From positions 62,001-126,000 of the forward strand of contig VICG01000012.1 of the NCBI GenBank assembly GCA_008692225.1: a stretch of 64,000 nt of DNA, in the 5' to 3' direction. The notes beneath the pieces are model-generated. The model was given only the letters and a program-made list of their open reading frames with translations, did no database searches and had not been told where the DNA came from. This document shows positions 48,433 to 61,207 of this stretch, piece after piece. The first letter of the stretch is position 1; each line of letters starts with the position of its first letter. Made by a program: the position numbers and the translations under genes. Source of the DNA: Monilinia fructicola. Lineage: Eukaryota; Ascomycota; Leotiomycetes; Helotiales; Sclerotiniaceae.

Positions 48433-51400
48433 TTACATAACGACCTACAATCATTGTCAATAAATAATGCAAATAGACATTGGACCAGATTGGAAAACTT
48501 ACGCAGTCTCCCTCAGCCTTTGTTTGTGGAATACCCATCTCCTCAAAGGTTGCAGGGCCCTTTTTTGGGAGGTGCAGATGGTTTTGGTGGGGCAGCCACC
48601 GGTGCAGGTGTAGAAGGTGAAGAAGCAGAAGGTGAAGAAACAGAGGGCTGTCTTGAACTAGATTGCGAAGGGATTGAGTTGCCGATTGGTTTTCTGGTTG
48701 TCACAGAGGGGACTGACACTGGCGTCATGGAGGTACCTCGTGGGGGTGCAACATTTTGGCCCGGTCCAGGGCCTGGGCTTGAAAATTGCCTGGAGCCATA
48801 TGCAGATTGCGAGGATTGCGCTGTTCCTGGTCTCGAGGATCCGGATGTTGGTGGTCTTTGTTGTGAATTCTGGTAGCCAGGTTCGAAACTCATGGGAGGA
48901 ATGTTTGGAGCACGATTTGGTGATGGATTGCGACCTTGGGAAGACACTGTGCCCATGGGAGACGATGATCTTATAGGTTCTGTATTTTGATGGGTGATTC
49001 CCAAGTGCGGTGGTGGTGGCTGTTGCTGAGGGCGAATACCGAAAGCGGACGATGGTCGATCCGACGCGGGGTTTGAACTCGACGTCGATGGTCGCAATCC
49101 ATCTTGTGAGGCGTACCGTGGCGATCTGGGAGGGTAACCGCCACGACCTCCCGGGCTCATATCATCTTCAGGGTATGGTGCAATTGAGATGGGTCGAATA
49201 CCCGCTGGAGCGCCCTTTTTAAATTTAGGTTTGGGATTGTGCGCGGGTGGTGTTGGGGAGGGATCTTCTGCCATGGTTGGCATTGGGGGCGCGTTGGGTT
49301 GCGTGAATCTTTCAGGTCTGGCTCCCCTTCGGGAACCGTGTGTTGACTTGATACGCTGAATTGCAGCACCATGGTCGCCTTTCGAAAGTGTGTGGTTCGC
49401 TCTGATGCTGTTGATTCTCCCCAAAGCATCATGATTACCATGCTTGGCAGCCTTGTCGTACCATTGCGAAGCCACCTCGAGATTCTTGTTCACGTACATT
49501 CCAATTTCATAAAAGTAACCCATCGCGAACTCAGCTGTAGCCATCTCTGTCTCAGCCGCACGCTGGGCATATGTGTAAGCCAGCTCTTCATTCTTCTCAA
49601 AAATACCCTCATATCCACAAAGAAACCATTTACTAATGGCCATATCAGCTTCAGGTTCTCCTTGTCGGGCCGCAAGTGCGTTGTAGTGTAGAGAAAGAGC
49701 TGGATCAAACTCGCAGCCAAACAGACAAAGTTCGTATGCTTGAGCCATCTTGAGTTGTGCCTTGGCAAATCCAAGATAAGCAGCTTTCTCGACGAACATC
49801 TTGGCTTCATTCAAGATCGTAGGGAAGATATTCGTCCGGCACGGTAATATTTGGTAGCTCTCTCGCAAGCAGCATTCCATAAACGTATGCACCCTGAGGC
49901 GCATTTTCATCCGCCGTATCGGCTGCGAACTGAATCAAATCTATACCTCTTGCATAATCTTGTTGGATGCCACATTGACCGAGCAAGGTCGCCATTCCAA
50001 GTCGATAGTTTGCCGCGGAATCCTTCAGGTATACACCCCTTTGGTAATGTTCGACGGCCTTGGCAGGATTCATGGTATTTTCGAACTGCATTCCTATTCG
50101 GTACTCGGCTCGCGCATATCCTTTTTGTGCAGCTCGCTGGTAACCTTGGAAAGACTCTTTTTTATCCATGCGATACCCAAATTTGCCAAACTCTAGCCAC
50201 ATGGCCTTCATAAATTCTGCCTTTGGGTGTTGTTGTTCCGCGAGAAAGTTGACGATGCTTATAGCGTCAACCCGTAATTGATGCTCAATTTTTGGCGTTG
50301 GAGAGCGTGGATCATCATTCTTTCGCTCGTAGGTAGAGCTGGCTACTTCGACCCAAGATAGCGCATCTTGAGCCCATGCCAACTGCATTTCAGGGTCGCT
50401 AGATTTCAAGACCATTGGTCTAGCTCTCTCCAAAACCTCCTCTTTATCCTCATCCGACAAAGGTACATTCTGACCTGCGTTTCTGGGCTTTGGGAATGGC
50501 GAAAACCTAGGGGAATCCGGTTGGGCTCGTGGCGCACTGTAAGATGCCCTCAAATTTTGATATATGGCTGCATTTGTATTTTCGTAGTTTGCTGTATAAC
50601 CCGGACCACTGTTTCGGTTGCTAGCACTTGATCTCGATGATTCGCTGGTGCCTTGCTGAGAATTGTTATTATACGCTGATGATTCATTTATTTGAGATAC
50701 CAGGTTTGAATGAGAACTTACTCGATATCCATCGGAACCCAGTTCAAGGTTTGCAAGACTATCTTGCATATTATGCGGGACTTCTGGCATGATTCTATAT
50801 TTCTCATTAGATGCGTTCATCTCAGGTTGATTATCATCGGGTGAACATGACACGGCGTAAACAATGACCGTCTTTCATATCAAACAAACAATGAAAATCA
50901 TCATACCTTTGTGGCATAGGAGAAACTACGTTATCGGGAACATAAAAGTCGTCGCCTCCTGGATAAAATGTCGCTCCAAAAGTTGGGTTCTGTTGATAAC
51001 CTCCGCCATAACCGTTCATCTTGTTATCTTGATTTTGGGTTTGATCTTGACCTTGACTTTGATTTTGGATTTGATTTTGATCTTGGTTTTGATCTCGAGG
51101 TGAAGGACTTTTCAAACTTGCGCCGCGAGGAGGAGGTTGAAATGAATCTGGAACGAGAGATAAGTTTATTAGTCTGGTGGAATCAAGAAAAGCTGAATCC
51201 AACTAGTTCTATGGGAGTGATTTAAATGAGTGATTCAAAATCGTGATGAAACCTTTTGGGAAATATTTGAATGATCCCCCAGTCGGTAAGTAAGTAAGTA
51301 GGAGATGGCAAAGAAATGAAAACAATAAGAAAGATGTAAATAAAAGCCGTGAAAGCTGTGAAAGCTGTGAAGACTAATAAAAGTAGATATGGTATGGTAT

Positions 51401-52389
51401 GGTATGGATATGGATATGGTTATGGATATGGTATGGATATGGTATGGTATGGTATGGTACGGACGGGACGGGTAGGGTAGCTAGTAAGATTTTACTATGT
51501 GCGTAGTGCGTACCCCTAGTAGATCTGGGTCATGATTTAGTGTTGAATGTCGAAAGTTCGAAGGTTCGAAAGTTTGAAAGTTTGAAAGTTTGCAAGTCAT
51601 GGCCGGACAAGGACGGAAGCTTGCGAGATGCTAAATGTATGCCATGCCATGCCATCATGGCCTGCTACCCTGCTGCCCTGCCCTGCCATGACTTGCGCCT
51701 CCTTCCCTCCCGAGAGCACGAAAGGATGAAGGATGAAGGATGAAGAATTAATAAGTCATAAGCCACAAGCCATAAACCGTAAGTCGTAAGTCGTAAATCG
51801 TAAGTCGTAAGCCATAAACCATAAACCATAAACCATAAACCACAAACCATAAAACCCATAAACCCCATAAACCATTTTAGGTAAACCATAAATAACAAAA
51901 CCCATAGACTCAAAAATCCCCCAAACTTCAAAAACCCATACATAATCCCATAATCCATAAATAAAATAACAAAGGCAAATCTAATAAAATATACCCAATG
52001 GCTAATCACATAGCCAAGGTAATTAATTGATTGATTATACTTTTTCTTTTCTGGCTCTGCCTCACACTCATCAAGCATCAATCATCATTTATCAATCATC
52101 ATTCAAACTTTAATGACGATGACGATGACGATGGTGATGATGATGATGATGATGATGATGTATATAAAATCCCATATAGAGAATCCCACATATCAAATAA
52201 CAAATACCACAACCAAGAGAATATTCTTTCCCCCATTTCTTCTTTTGATAGAAATATAATATTTATAAAGATGTACGTACCTTGCTGTTGTTGTTGTTGT
52301 CCATTTGGTGAGTTTTGTTTCCAGCCTGCTCGAGCAGGCTGATATTCTCCTTGATGATCATCATCGTAAGCGCTGTTATAAAATGACAT
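48433..52389 (-). CDS. SKT5: Skt5/Chs4-like chitin synthase activator with Sel1 repeats and split CaaX box, two frameshifts
   Basis: Gene model complement(join(48433..48444, 48503..50794, 50907..51147, 52281..52389)). Exon 1 encodes MSFYNSAYDDDHQGEYQPAR. Introns are 1133, 112 and 58 bp. The centre carries Sel1-like repeats (AEYRIGMQFE, ANYRLGMATLLGQ, AQLKMAQAYE, AEFAMGYFYEIG), then a Pro/Ser-rich tail and ATFEEMG..EGDC. The last exon supplies VVM-stop, completing the CaaX prenylation box CVVM. Skt5/Chs4 brings the chitin synthase Chs3 class to the membrane and bud neck or septum. Two extra single bases break the frame: in the T6 run at 48561-48566 and at about 49810-49817 (between LPYDL and NEAKMFVEKAAYLG). 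Exon lengths are in phase only after both are removed (about 883 aa). Confidence 0.9.
51148..52280 (-). repeat. 1.13-kb intron of SKT5 filled with short tandem repeats
   Basis: Ends are GTACGT and GTTCCAG. It contains ATGGT/GGTATG pentamers (51384-51470), GTTTGAAA-like octamers (51545-51595), CATAAAC/GTAAGTC octamers (51760-51880) and GATGAT/GACGAT repeats (52115-52160). Most other introns here are under 120 bp. Confidence 0.75.
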
Positions 52390-53089
52390 GATTCTGCGTG
52401 GGAAAGGGTTTCGAGGGGTATGATGGTGTTGTGGTGTTGTGGTGTTGTGGTGTTGTACTGTTGTTGTATCGTTGTATCGTTGTATTGTCGTATTGTGGCG
52501 GATTTCTCTTCCTTGAATATAATTTGTATCTGCAAGAAAGTTCCGATTATGCGTATCAGGGTTCAAGATTATATGAGTGAATCTATAACAACAGTTGGGA
52601 AAATGGTTGTAGAATGAATGTTGTTGCTGTTGGTTGTTGTCTATGTTGTTGTTTTATGTTGTCGTTGTCGTTGTTGCTGTTGTTGCTGTCTGTTGCTGTT
52701 TATATTGTTGTTGTTAATTGTTTCTCCGTTGTCTTTCCTTCCCCTTTTCTAGCAATGAAATGAAACGATTTAAGAAAGAAGATCAAGTTGCTGATAATGC
52801 TTTCAAAGAATATTAATATTATGATAATTATTATTGTTACCACGACTGCCCAGAAGTATTATACACAGCTTAGAAAAGAGAAAGGGGATTAATTTGTTTG
52901 CAAAAGTTATACATTTTGCCTTGATCTCGCTACCTATTTAGAACAATATATGATTTCCCCTATTCCAACCTTTTCTCTACGGAGTAGACAGAAATGATGC
53001 ATCCATGGATGATTCAACCACCTTGAAAAGAGGCACCAACCACTCACTACACCTTCACCCAAATTATATCAACCAAGAAAGAAACATTC

Positions 53090-53145
53090 ACTTCACTTCA
53101 CTTCACTTCACTTCACCTCACTTCACTTCACCTCACTTCACTTCA
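53090..53145. repeat. CACTT pentamer array
   Basis: About ten CACTT/CACCT pentamers; related to the array near 55.9 kb. Confidence 0.85.
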
Positions 53146-53439
53146 AATCATCAAACGAGATGAAATAAATGGTTGAATACTTTTTGCTGAACTCCAGCTG
53201 TGGGCAACGTCAATATGTGGATCTTCTCCCAAGATTACCAAGAACTTCAAATTTCATTCTCAATTTATCAAGTACAATAAAATGAATTACACGCGGCCTT
53301 GAAAGATTTGGTGTGGCTCAAAGCCCCTAAGAAATATATTTATTTGTTTGGAGATGTAAATCAAATTTCCTTTTTCTTCTCTCTCTTCATTGTATTGCTT
53401 TTATGTCATTAATAATTGAATTGCTTCTTTTGTTTCTCC

Positions 53440-53545
53440 TGCTTCTTTAGTTTCTCCTGCTTCTTTCTGCTTCTTCTACTTCTTCTTCTTCTTCTTCTAC
53501 TTCTGCTTCTGCCTCCCCTTCTTCCCCTTCTCCCCCCCCCCCCCT
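53440..53545. repeat. CTT-rich microsatellite ending in a C tract
   Basis: CTTCTT/CTGCTT triplets followed by a run of about 11 C near 53534-53545. Confidence 0.85.
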
Positions 53546-54695
53546 ATTTACATTCCTTCCCATTTTCAGTTAACATAGCGAAAGAACACAAAATCAATAT
53601 CCCCTCCCGACAAAAGATATCATCATCCGGTTTGTTCAACATCTGATGAAACATACACAATACCTCACTAGGCGAAGCTTTGATCGACACAAGGCAACAA
53701 AAATGGTTACTGTAATATTCCACTCTTCGCCACTAGACCCCTGGATCATTCGGAAATTTGACTCCAGTATCAAAAAAGCCATTGAGGCTATTTCATGCAA
53801 ATCTGACAGATGGTTAACCGTTTTCAAGAGAGTGTTAAGGCTGAGTATGAGGCTTTTTCCTTTAGCAGGAAGGGTCTGCTGGTTATACGAAATAGAGCCT
53901 TGAGTTCTGGATGAACAGCTCAATTGTTGGAGCTGGGGAATCCTAGGCGTCGCCCATATGCGTCTAGAACTACGGTCATTAAAACAGTACTTGTACCATT
54001 AGTTAGTAGTCAGCCTCTCGTCGTCATCAGCATCCTCATCATCAGAGTTCTGTGAATTTGTGACATGAGAACCCACAACACCAATGAAGCTAGAGGATTC
54101 AACTGTTGGACTTTAAATTGGGTCGGCATATACATACAATAGCAACGCAACCAAAATCCCTGGTTAGGTAACTGTAATCTGATCTAGGTGGAGCCATCAA
54201 ATATTCGAAAACATCACAGGGGATACAATTATATAAAAAAATGGAATAGTGATTTCGGCTCGAACGGGTGTGTCTCGCGGTACCAATATTTAAGAACGAA
54301 AGCCATCCCCCTGATTAAGGGAAAGTGGAAGAAAAAGGGGGTGAGGTTTAGTTCAATATCAAAGTCAACAAACAAAAGAATGAAGAGGATCAAGAGGATC
54401 AAAAGGATATTGATATCGATATCGATGATGGAAGGAAGTGAAACCAAGAAACCGTCACATAAAAGAGGCTTGCTTGATTTCGCACTCGTATACGGAAGTT
54501 GATTTGGATCTGAAAGACTCTTTGCAATTGGTGACGGGTAAGGTTGGATGGACTATTTTTAGATTTTGATGCATGACTTTGCCATAGAACTACTTTGGAA
54601 TGCGGGGAATGCCTAGAAATTCTTTTGGGGGCGATGACTTGACGCAAACTTAATTGTATACAATACCATACAATATAACAGAACACAACACAACA

Positions 54696-54727
54696 TAGTG
54701 CAGTGCAGTGCAGTTCAGTACAGTACA
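54696..54727. repeat. GCAGT/ACAGT pentamer repeat
   Basis: Tandem GTGCA, GTTCA, GTACA pentamers. Confidence 0.75.
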
Positions 54728-55865
54728 ATAAAAAGTACATGCTATCTGCATACTCAACGGAGAGCAAGTCGGAAGAGCCCCTCAGTCTTTTATAGTATTA
54801 TATGTTGACCTGCAGCTGGTACTCGAGTGATGATTCCATAGTCCATAGTCCATAGGTCACGATGCGTTGACCTAAAGTCACGAGCTCCTGACCCTATCTT
54901 GCAAAGACACAGATGGGATGATCTCAATATTCGACAGAATCCTCAACCAGAAAGTTTCTGGGGATTTGGATCTGGATCCGGAGGAATCAGAGGTGTGAGG
55001 ACGGGGCATGGGTGCCGTGTTTACCATGGCGAGCTTCGCTGGCTGCTCATAGTCAAAGTGATCAGAACAAGTGAACTGTTCAGATTGCAGATCAGCAATA
55101 GGTCCAAAAAGTTCGATTCTCGAACAGCCATCAAACTCCTGGATCATTCTATCGTGTAAATAGACTAATCCTTAATACCTTCCAATTCTTGAACTCATCT
55201 CAATTGGCCATGCCCATCCAAGAAGCAAGAGCCCCTTCCCTTCGTTGGACTGCAGTTCGAACTGTTGAGACCTCCCACTCACACTCGCCTATACCACTCT
55301 CAGAAATCCTATTTCAAAGCGAGAGTGTTATGTTCTCGGAACCATGTACGCAAGTTTCGAGACAGGTTTCTTGTAGTAATAGCTTCGATGATGACGAAGA
55401 TGATGATGATGATGATGACGATAATTACTACAGCATGTCAAAATCCAGACTCCAGTATAATCATCAATATCAAGATAATATAAGCCACCGCATCGGTAAG
55501 CCAGGTCATGAGACTCCTCAACCTGTCTCTTCGATTGTACATCAAAACCAAACCACCATATACCAAAATGCCAATGTACACAGATTGCATAAACCACTCT
55601 TGCGATCTCTTCTATGCGGCAACTGTTTCGTATATCAAGAAACACCACATTGGGAAGGATACTTCGAAAAGTAGTTTTCAACTAGAATCTAATCTACTCG
55701 AAAATGCCGTATCTCCATCTAAGAGTATATATATTTTCTTTGTATGGCTATGAATCAGGTATAGTCTTTAGCACAACCGAAAATACTCCCCAAAATTGAA
55801 ATTATATACATCCGTATCTCAATTTTCACAACTCCGATCCCTTTCTTCACTCTAAGTATACTTTA

Positions 55866-56005
55866 CTTCACTTCGCTTCACTTCACTTCGCTTCACTTCA
55901 CTTCGCTTCACTTCACTTCGCTTCACTTCACTTCGCTTCACTTCACTTCGCTTCACTTCACTTCGCTTCACTTCACTTCACCTGACTTCACCTGACTTCA
56001 CCTTA
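55866..56005. repeat. 15-bp higher-order array of CTTCA/CTTCA/CTTCG
   Basis: The pentamer CTTCA is arranged with every third copy changed to CTTCG, so the true period is 15 bp, repeated about seven times, ending in CTTCACCTGA copies. Confidence 0.9.
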
Positions 56006-58507
56006 CCACTTTGATCCCTTCTTTCACTCCAAACAAACTTCACTTTACTTCAATTCACTTCATCTCATCTCACCTCACCACTCTCATCCCATCATCCCAT
56101 CCATCCATCCATCCATCCACTCATCCATCCCCTCCACCAACCAAAACAAAAAGCCACCACTCCACCTCACCTCCAAAAAAAACCCTCCAAAAAATATCCC
56201 ACAAACAAAAACCTAACCCGCGACGGGCTAGGGAAAATCCCCGCGGGATTTTATTATCGAATTGGCGTAGAATCGAATGCGGGATGCGTGTCGGCCACCT
56301 TTCTCTCCTCCTCTTAAACACGCTTGACCTGACCAACTGACCTAAGTTGGCTGCTCGCTGTGTTTGTTGAAGGGTGTGGGCGTATTGGGGTTGATTAGGA
56401 GAAGCTGGCGGGTGGTTGTGGCTTGGTAGGTGGTGATTTTCTTAATTTGGGGGAAGGGACGGTGCTGGTTGGTTGGGAATTATTATTTTCTATTATTTGA
56501 GTATTTTGAAGATATTTTGATCATCCATGGATTCATCTGTTTATCAATTTGATCCTTCGATATTTAATCCAACATAATAATACTCTAATAAAAATCCATC
56601 TCATAGTAAAAGCTACAATTCATCGCAAATACCCAATACAGAGATACAAAGATCCTTCAATACTCCAACCATAATTCCCCTTCTCTATACAAAAGACAAG
56701 CTATAGATCATATCCCATAAGCCACAAACCACAAACCACAAACCAGCTCCAATATTCCTCATCTTAACAACTACCCAGACATTCAACCATCCATTCATCC
56801 ATCCACACCAAACATTGCCACACCCCAAATTCCCCCCCTTTCTTCAACCAAGGGCATAAATAGCTTCACTTGTGATCAATAGTCAAACATCCACAACCGT
56901 CCTCACCTTCGTTTTGACATCCGTCTTCAATTTCCCTCACTACCCAACACATCAAATCACGTGCAATATTCAAAAATCCAAATTCTCACCATTGATTTAT
57001 ATATCGACGCTCGAAGTTCGAATCTCGAACCTGGAACCTCAGACCATGAGCCAGCAGCCACTCGATCAATTTATATGTAAACAGCATCTATATCATCCCA
57101 TCCCATCATAGTAGAAATCAGGGCACCAAATCAGTTCTAGCTGTAACTCCAGCTCCAACTCAAAATACAAACTCACCTCAATAACCAGCCTTTCTACCAC
57201 AAGGAACAAACGGCCATCCTCTCTACTAACCACACACACGCATCAACCCTCCTACCCCAAACCTCCAAAGCTCCAAAATTCAAAAATTCATCCACAAATC
57301 TGAAGACCGCTCAAAAATGATGCGATGAGCGAAACTACATGTCAAAATACCATGCACGCATTCAAATTCTCTAGTCAGGATCAGGACTCATGAATGATTC
57401 AATGTACTATAACCTTAAAAAGGGCGAAGACTTCTTTTGCACACCAGTAAGTGAATGAAGAAGGTAAAACCAGCCAAGCAGACCGCGAGATACGAACAGT
57501 GTTTCATGGACCAAGAGTGAAAGCTATGATTTATGTGTGAACATCAACATTCCATTCACATCCCAAACCCCAAGACGGCAGGTTGGAATTTCGAGGTGTG
57601 GAACTCTTTCCTGGTGTCACGTATTACCCTAAGGAACCAATTTTATGGAAATATGGCATGGCTATACGAGATCCTTCCAAGTCCTCATATGGCGTATATT
57701 TTATACGTATAATGAGAGAAGCTGGGAAGCTTTCAAGCGTGCACATCGAAAAGTCTTCGGAGTACTATATTAGTTTCAAAATGACTTAAAATAACTTCAA
57801 AATACAAATATCCTATTCTGAATCCCATCTCAACTCTGCAATTTCATCTAATTCATCTAGGAAAACCTCTTCAACCTTACTTTAACATCCATGGATCATC
57901 AGGTTAACATTTCAATACTATCAATTATACTTAGGTAGTCAATAAAAAATGAATACCCTTTCACTATAACAAAAAATAGATGATTGCAAATTATATCATT
58001 ATTTTGTCTAAAATAAAATGCTCCTTCCCCCTCGCTTTCTCCCCCTATTCCACCCCTTTCTGTAACAACCTTGGAACATATTAACCACTTCAAATTCCAA
58101 ATACCTCACTTCAAACCCAACAACAATACCAAGAAAATAACACCCACGATATAATCAAATACAGTTAAAGGAACCCGAGATCTTGTAATATACATAAATA
58201 AGCTTATTAGCTCAATATACAAAGATCAACAAGCTAAGCTTAGAAAGCGATGGGACCACTCATGCCAATTCTTATTTGCATAATTAATGCTATTAAGATC
58301 TGATACTCTAATAGATCGGTTTGCTATATGTATTATGATAATATACTATTATATTCCATAATATGCTATGATATATAGCATTCTATCATATACAAACACT
58401 GTATCTTTAATGCCACATGGTTGTTTGTATGACCCAGTAATACATATCCCATCCAGATGTAACCACATGAGAAGAATACCAAGCCTACTATTCAGCATTT
58501 CAAAGAA

Positions 58508-58530
58508 GTACAAGTACAAGTACAAGTACC
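58508..58530. repeat. TACAAG hexamer repeat
   Basis: About four tandem units. Confidence 0.85.
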
Positions 58531-58853
58531 GAGGTCGACGTTGTGGGAATTTGACAATGCGCAAGGAGGCGGAATGCGAGCCATATAAGTATTTTGCATA
58601 GGTGAAGGGGGGATGATGAGAAAGGTCCTGGATGACGGCAGCAGGTGTTGGATATTGGTGTATATGGCTGGCGAACTTATGTAGTGAGTGCGGCGTCAAT
58701 CAAAATCAATCATAAACGAATACTGCATATAGCATATCAAACCAGAGCACCCGTCTCCCCCATATAATAGTAAAGAAACTTCCCCAACTAATCAGATTAT
58801 ATTAGATTTCACCCTCGCTCCCATCTCCGTCTCCGACGAGAGAAAATACCGAT

Positions 58854-59689
58854 CTACTGCATCACCTCAAAATCCCGGTAAACTGGCCAACGCTTCACTC
58901 CTAGTTGACTATCGCCATCTAGATGCTTGCATCGAATCTCCGTACAAGACTCGCATGCGCTTCGGTTCACGCAGCGCGTTAAGCATATTCGCCCTGCGCT
59001 GTTGACATCTCCTTGAGCTGCCTTCGCTTAATCTCGAGAAAGATTGAATCATCGCTCTCTTGTTCAACCTTCTACGAAATCAAATGCGAATTGGAATTCC
59101 CCCAGCTGGCTCGACGGCTCTCTGCTTGCAAGGACGAGGAAGATTCCCTGTCCTTGAGTTGGAATACTGCGGGATGTGATATGTGTTCAGCGGAGATCAT
59201 CATGCTACACCTGTATCAATCCAGCCTTAGTTTGGGTCAATAACTACAATCCCAAGGTTGTGGTTTGCTTCCCGTACACTACCTTTCGCAATTCCATGTA
59301 CACGAATATTCCAGTGTCCCTACACTGCGTGCACAACTACGCATAGAAATTATACCTGAAATGATCACCCGAGTAGCCAGCTTGATCTTTCTCTATGCTC
59401 CTGTGGGAAATCTCAAGAGATTTGTTCTCCACGGGGAGGATATTGGTAAAAGGTGGATCTAGCATGACGTGTAGAATGTTCGTAATGATTAAGCGGGACA
59501 CGCTTCGCCAGATGACTTTTCGAGGTCGATTGGGTCAAGTTCTTCAAGGCAGAATTTAGAGGAGTGAATGGCCGAAGATCGTAAGGGGACACGGCTAGAG
59601 TTGCGGGGTCGACCGTTGATAAGATTGTCATGACGTCGAAGCCGGGCTACCTCAAAACTCATACTTACCCCCCGAGGAGTCTCCATCAT
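58854..59689 (-). CDS. Candidate multi-exon gene with Cys-rich C-terminus, structure unresolved
   Basis: GC content is higher than in the flanks. The most convincing part is the 3' exon (58854-59021 or slightly longer), which reads GRICLTRCVNRSACESCTEI, then RCKHLDGD and RWPVYRDFEV before a stop. A plausible upstream exon near 59070-59170 reads IFLVLASREPSSQLGEFQFA and could join through a 42-bp intron (GTTGAA..TTAAG). Further upstream MMETPRG (59689) could join through GTAAGT..CTCTAG to RVPLRSSAIHSSKFCLEELD. The paired cysteines suggest a small metal-binding or F-box-associated protein, but no family is recognised and several junctions have weak splice sites. Confidence 0.3.
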
Positions 59690-60695
59690 GCCTTTGTCCA
59701 GTACGACGCCTGGCTTAGAATCTACAATGTAACTCTCTGATCAAATGCCCTAGGAGTCATTCAAATTTCCCAACTATAGGTAGAACAGTGCATCCGTCCC
59801 CTTGAAAATTGACAGGTATAGCCCATGTCCGAAGTCCTGATCCTTTCCAATATCTTGAACGCTTTTCTGAGCATATCTCCTACTGGTAGTACTAAGTTGA
59901 TAGTGTGAATGTGAGTGCAGCATGAAAGAAACGCCTCGAGGGATAATGAAACCTAACCCGACACCTCCACAATTCTAATCTACATCCTCAAGAAGTAACC
60001 AAACACCTCCACATTTCAAAATTCCTCCCAGCACAGGCAGGTAGAGACCACGAGCAGGTATGAAGTTCCATCCATAACCGGCCATCGCACCCACAGTCCA
60101 GCGCACAAGATAAAAGAATCCGAAGCCTTGAAACGATGCGCACAACACTTAATCGTTTCCAATATCGCAGCACGAGCCTCCACCCCAACCAACACATGTC
60201 ACAATCCAGTCCTGCCCGCATCACCACAGCCAACAGAAGGGCAACGAGAAGCTGCAGCAACACACCTAGGGAAAACAAGCCGAGACAGACCGCATCCTCG
60301 CGAACAAACCCGTAAAAGCGAGATGCGCCTCGAAAGCAGAGTTATAATTCCAGCCCGAGTCTCCAATCACAGGAGAAATGCATGCATGCAGCGACGGTAA
60401 ACTGCCTTCGAAATCTGGTCATGCATGCTTCTACAACGCATGATCGCAAGGAGCACCCCCTAGAGTGAGAACGAATTTGCATTCACTGACCAAGAGTCAA
60501 CAAATCAAGCAACGGGCCCATGCCTAGGTGGCCCAAAGAAAAAGAAGGGTAAAAGACAGTAAGATACCATGGCGACCACAGACAACCATCAACTACTTCA
60601 CCAGCGCCCACCAACCAGACCCAAACACACGTGTTTCGGAAGCTATTCTAGGCCAGTGAAACACAGATATAAGGATAAGTACAAAACCTCATCAA

Positions 60696-61207
60696 ATGGG
60701 TTCTGTCCCGTACCGTTCCCGAGAAAAAGAAGATGAAAAACGAGAATCGGTTGGTCAAACTTTTGCTCACAGTGATATTTGGGAAGATTCCTGCTTAAAG
60801 AGAAATGCGATGATCTTCCAACGCAAAAGAACTCCTTTTAACAAGGAGAGATATGCAGAAAAGATTCTTAAAAGGCCTGTATTATCAAACCGAAGACTTG
60901 CAAGGGATACACCAATTGCTAACCTTGATCCAAAAGAGGCACTTACATTACTTACCCAGCACAAGTACGTAATGAACACTGAGACAGGTAGCTCCACCTC
61001 GAATAATAATATTGATTGGCTAATTTATTCTTCCCTACTCCTCTATTGCGTCCCCTTTCCATGACCATTTTCATCATCTCACGCCTAACCTCCTCCACCA
61101 TCCACGACAAAACACATATTCCAATTTCCGAACGCCAGCCGAGACTCAGGTACCTTTACCTTACCCATCACCATCATGAGTCTCAATTGATGCAGTGTAT
61201 GAAGTAA
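60696..61207 (+). CDS. Candidate small hypothetical protein
   Basis: Possible CDS join(60696..60964, 61150..61207), 108 aa, using donor GTACGT and acceptor ACTCAG with a CCTAAC branch-like site between. The first exon is hydrophilic and basic (ERYAEKILKRPVLSNRRLAR..NLDPKEALTLLTQHK); the second ends in HHHHESQLMQCMK. Unspliced, the frame gives 122 aa. It converges with the GH47 gene. No family recognised; it may be noncoding. Confidence 0.3.

Noticed and set aside
48454..48876. 140-aa Gly/Glu-rich plus-strand frame
   Set aside because: Antisense shadow of the Pro/Ser-rich tail of SKT5.
52099..52566. 155-aa frame as an independent gene
   Set aside because: Only MSFYNSAYD onward to the GTACGT donor is coding, as the first exon of SKT5; the rest is intron and 5' leader.
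55100..55120. AAGTTCGATTCTCGAAC resembling a tRNA T arm
   Set aside because: The stem does not have 5-bp pairing around a 7-base loop and no cloverleaf fits upstream.
55189..55674. 161-codon plus-strand frame with an Asp-rich stretch
   Set aside because: The Asp run comes from a GAT microsatellite; the rest shows no domain, and an equally long antisense frame exists.
57014..57028. GTTCGAATCTCGAAC resembling a tRNA B box
   Set aside because: No acceptor, D or anticodon stem can be built around it; it is a short inverted repeat.
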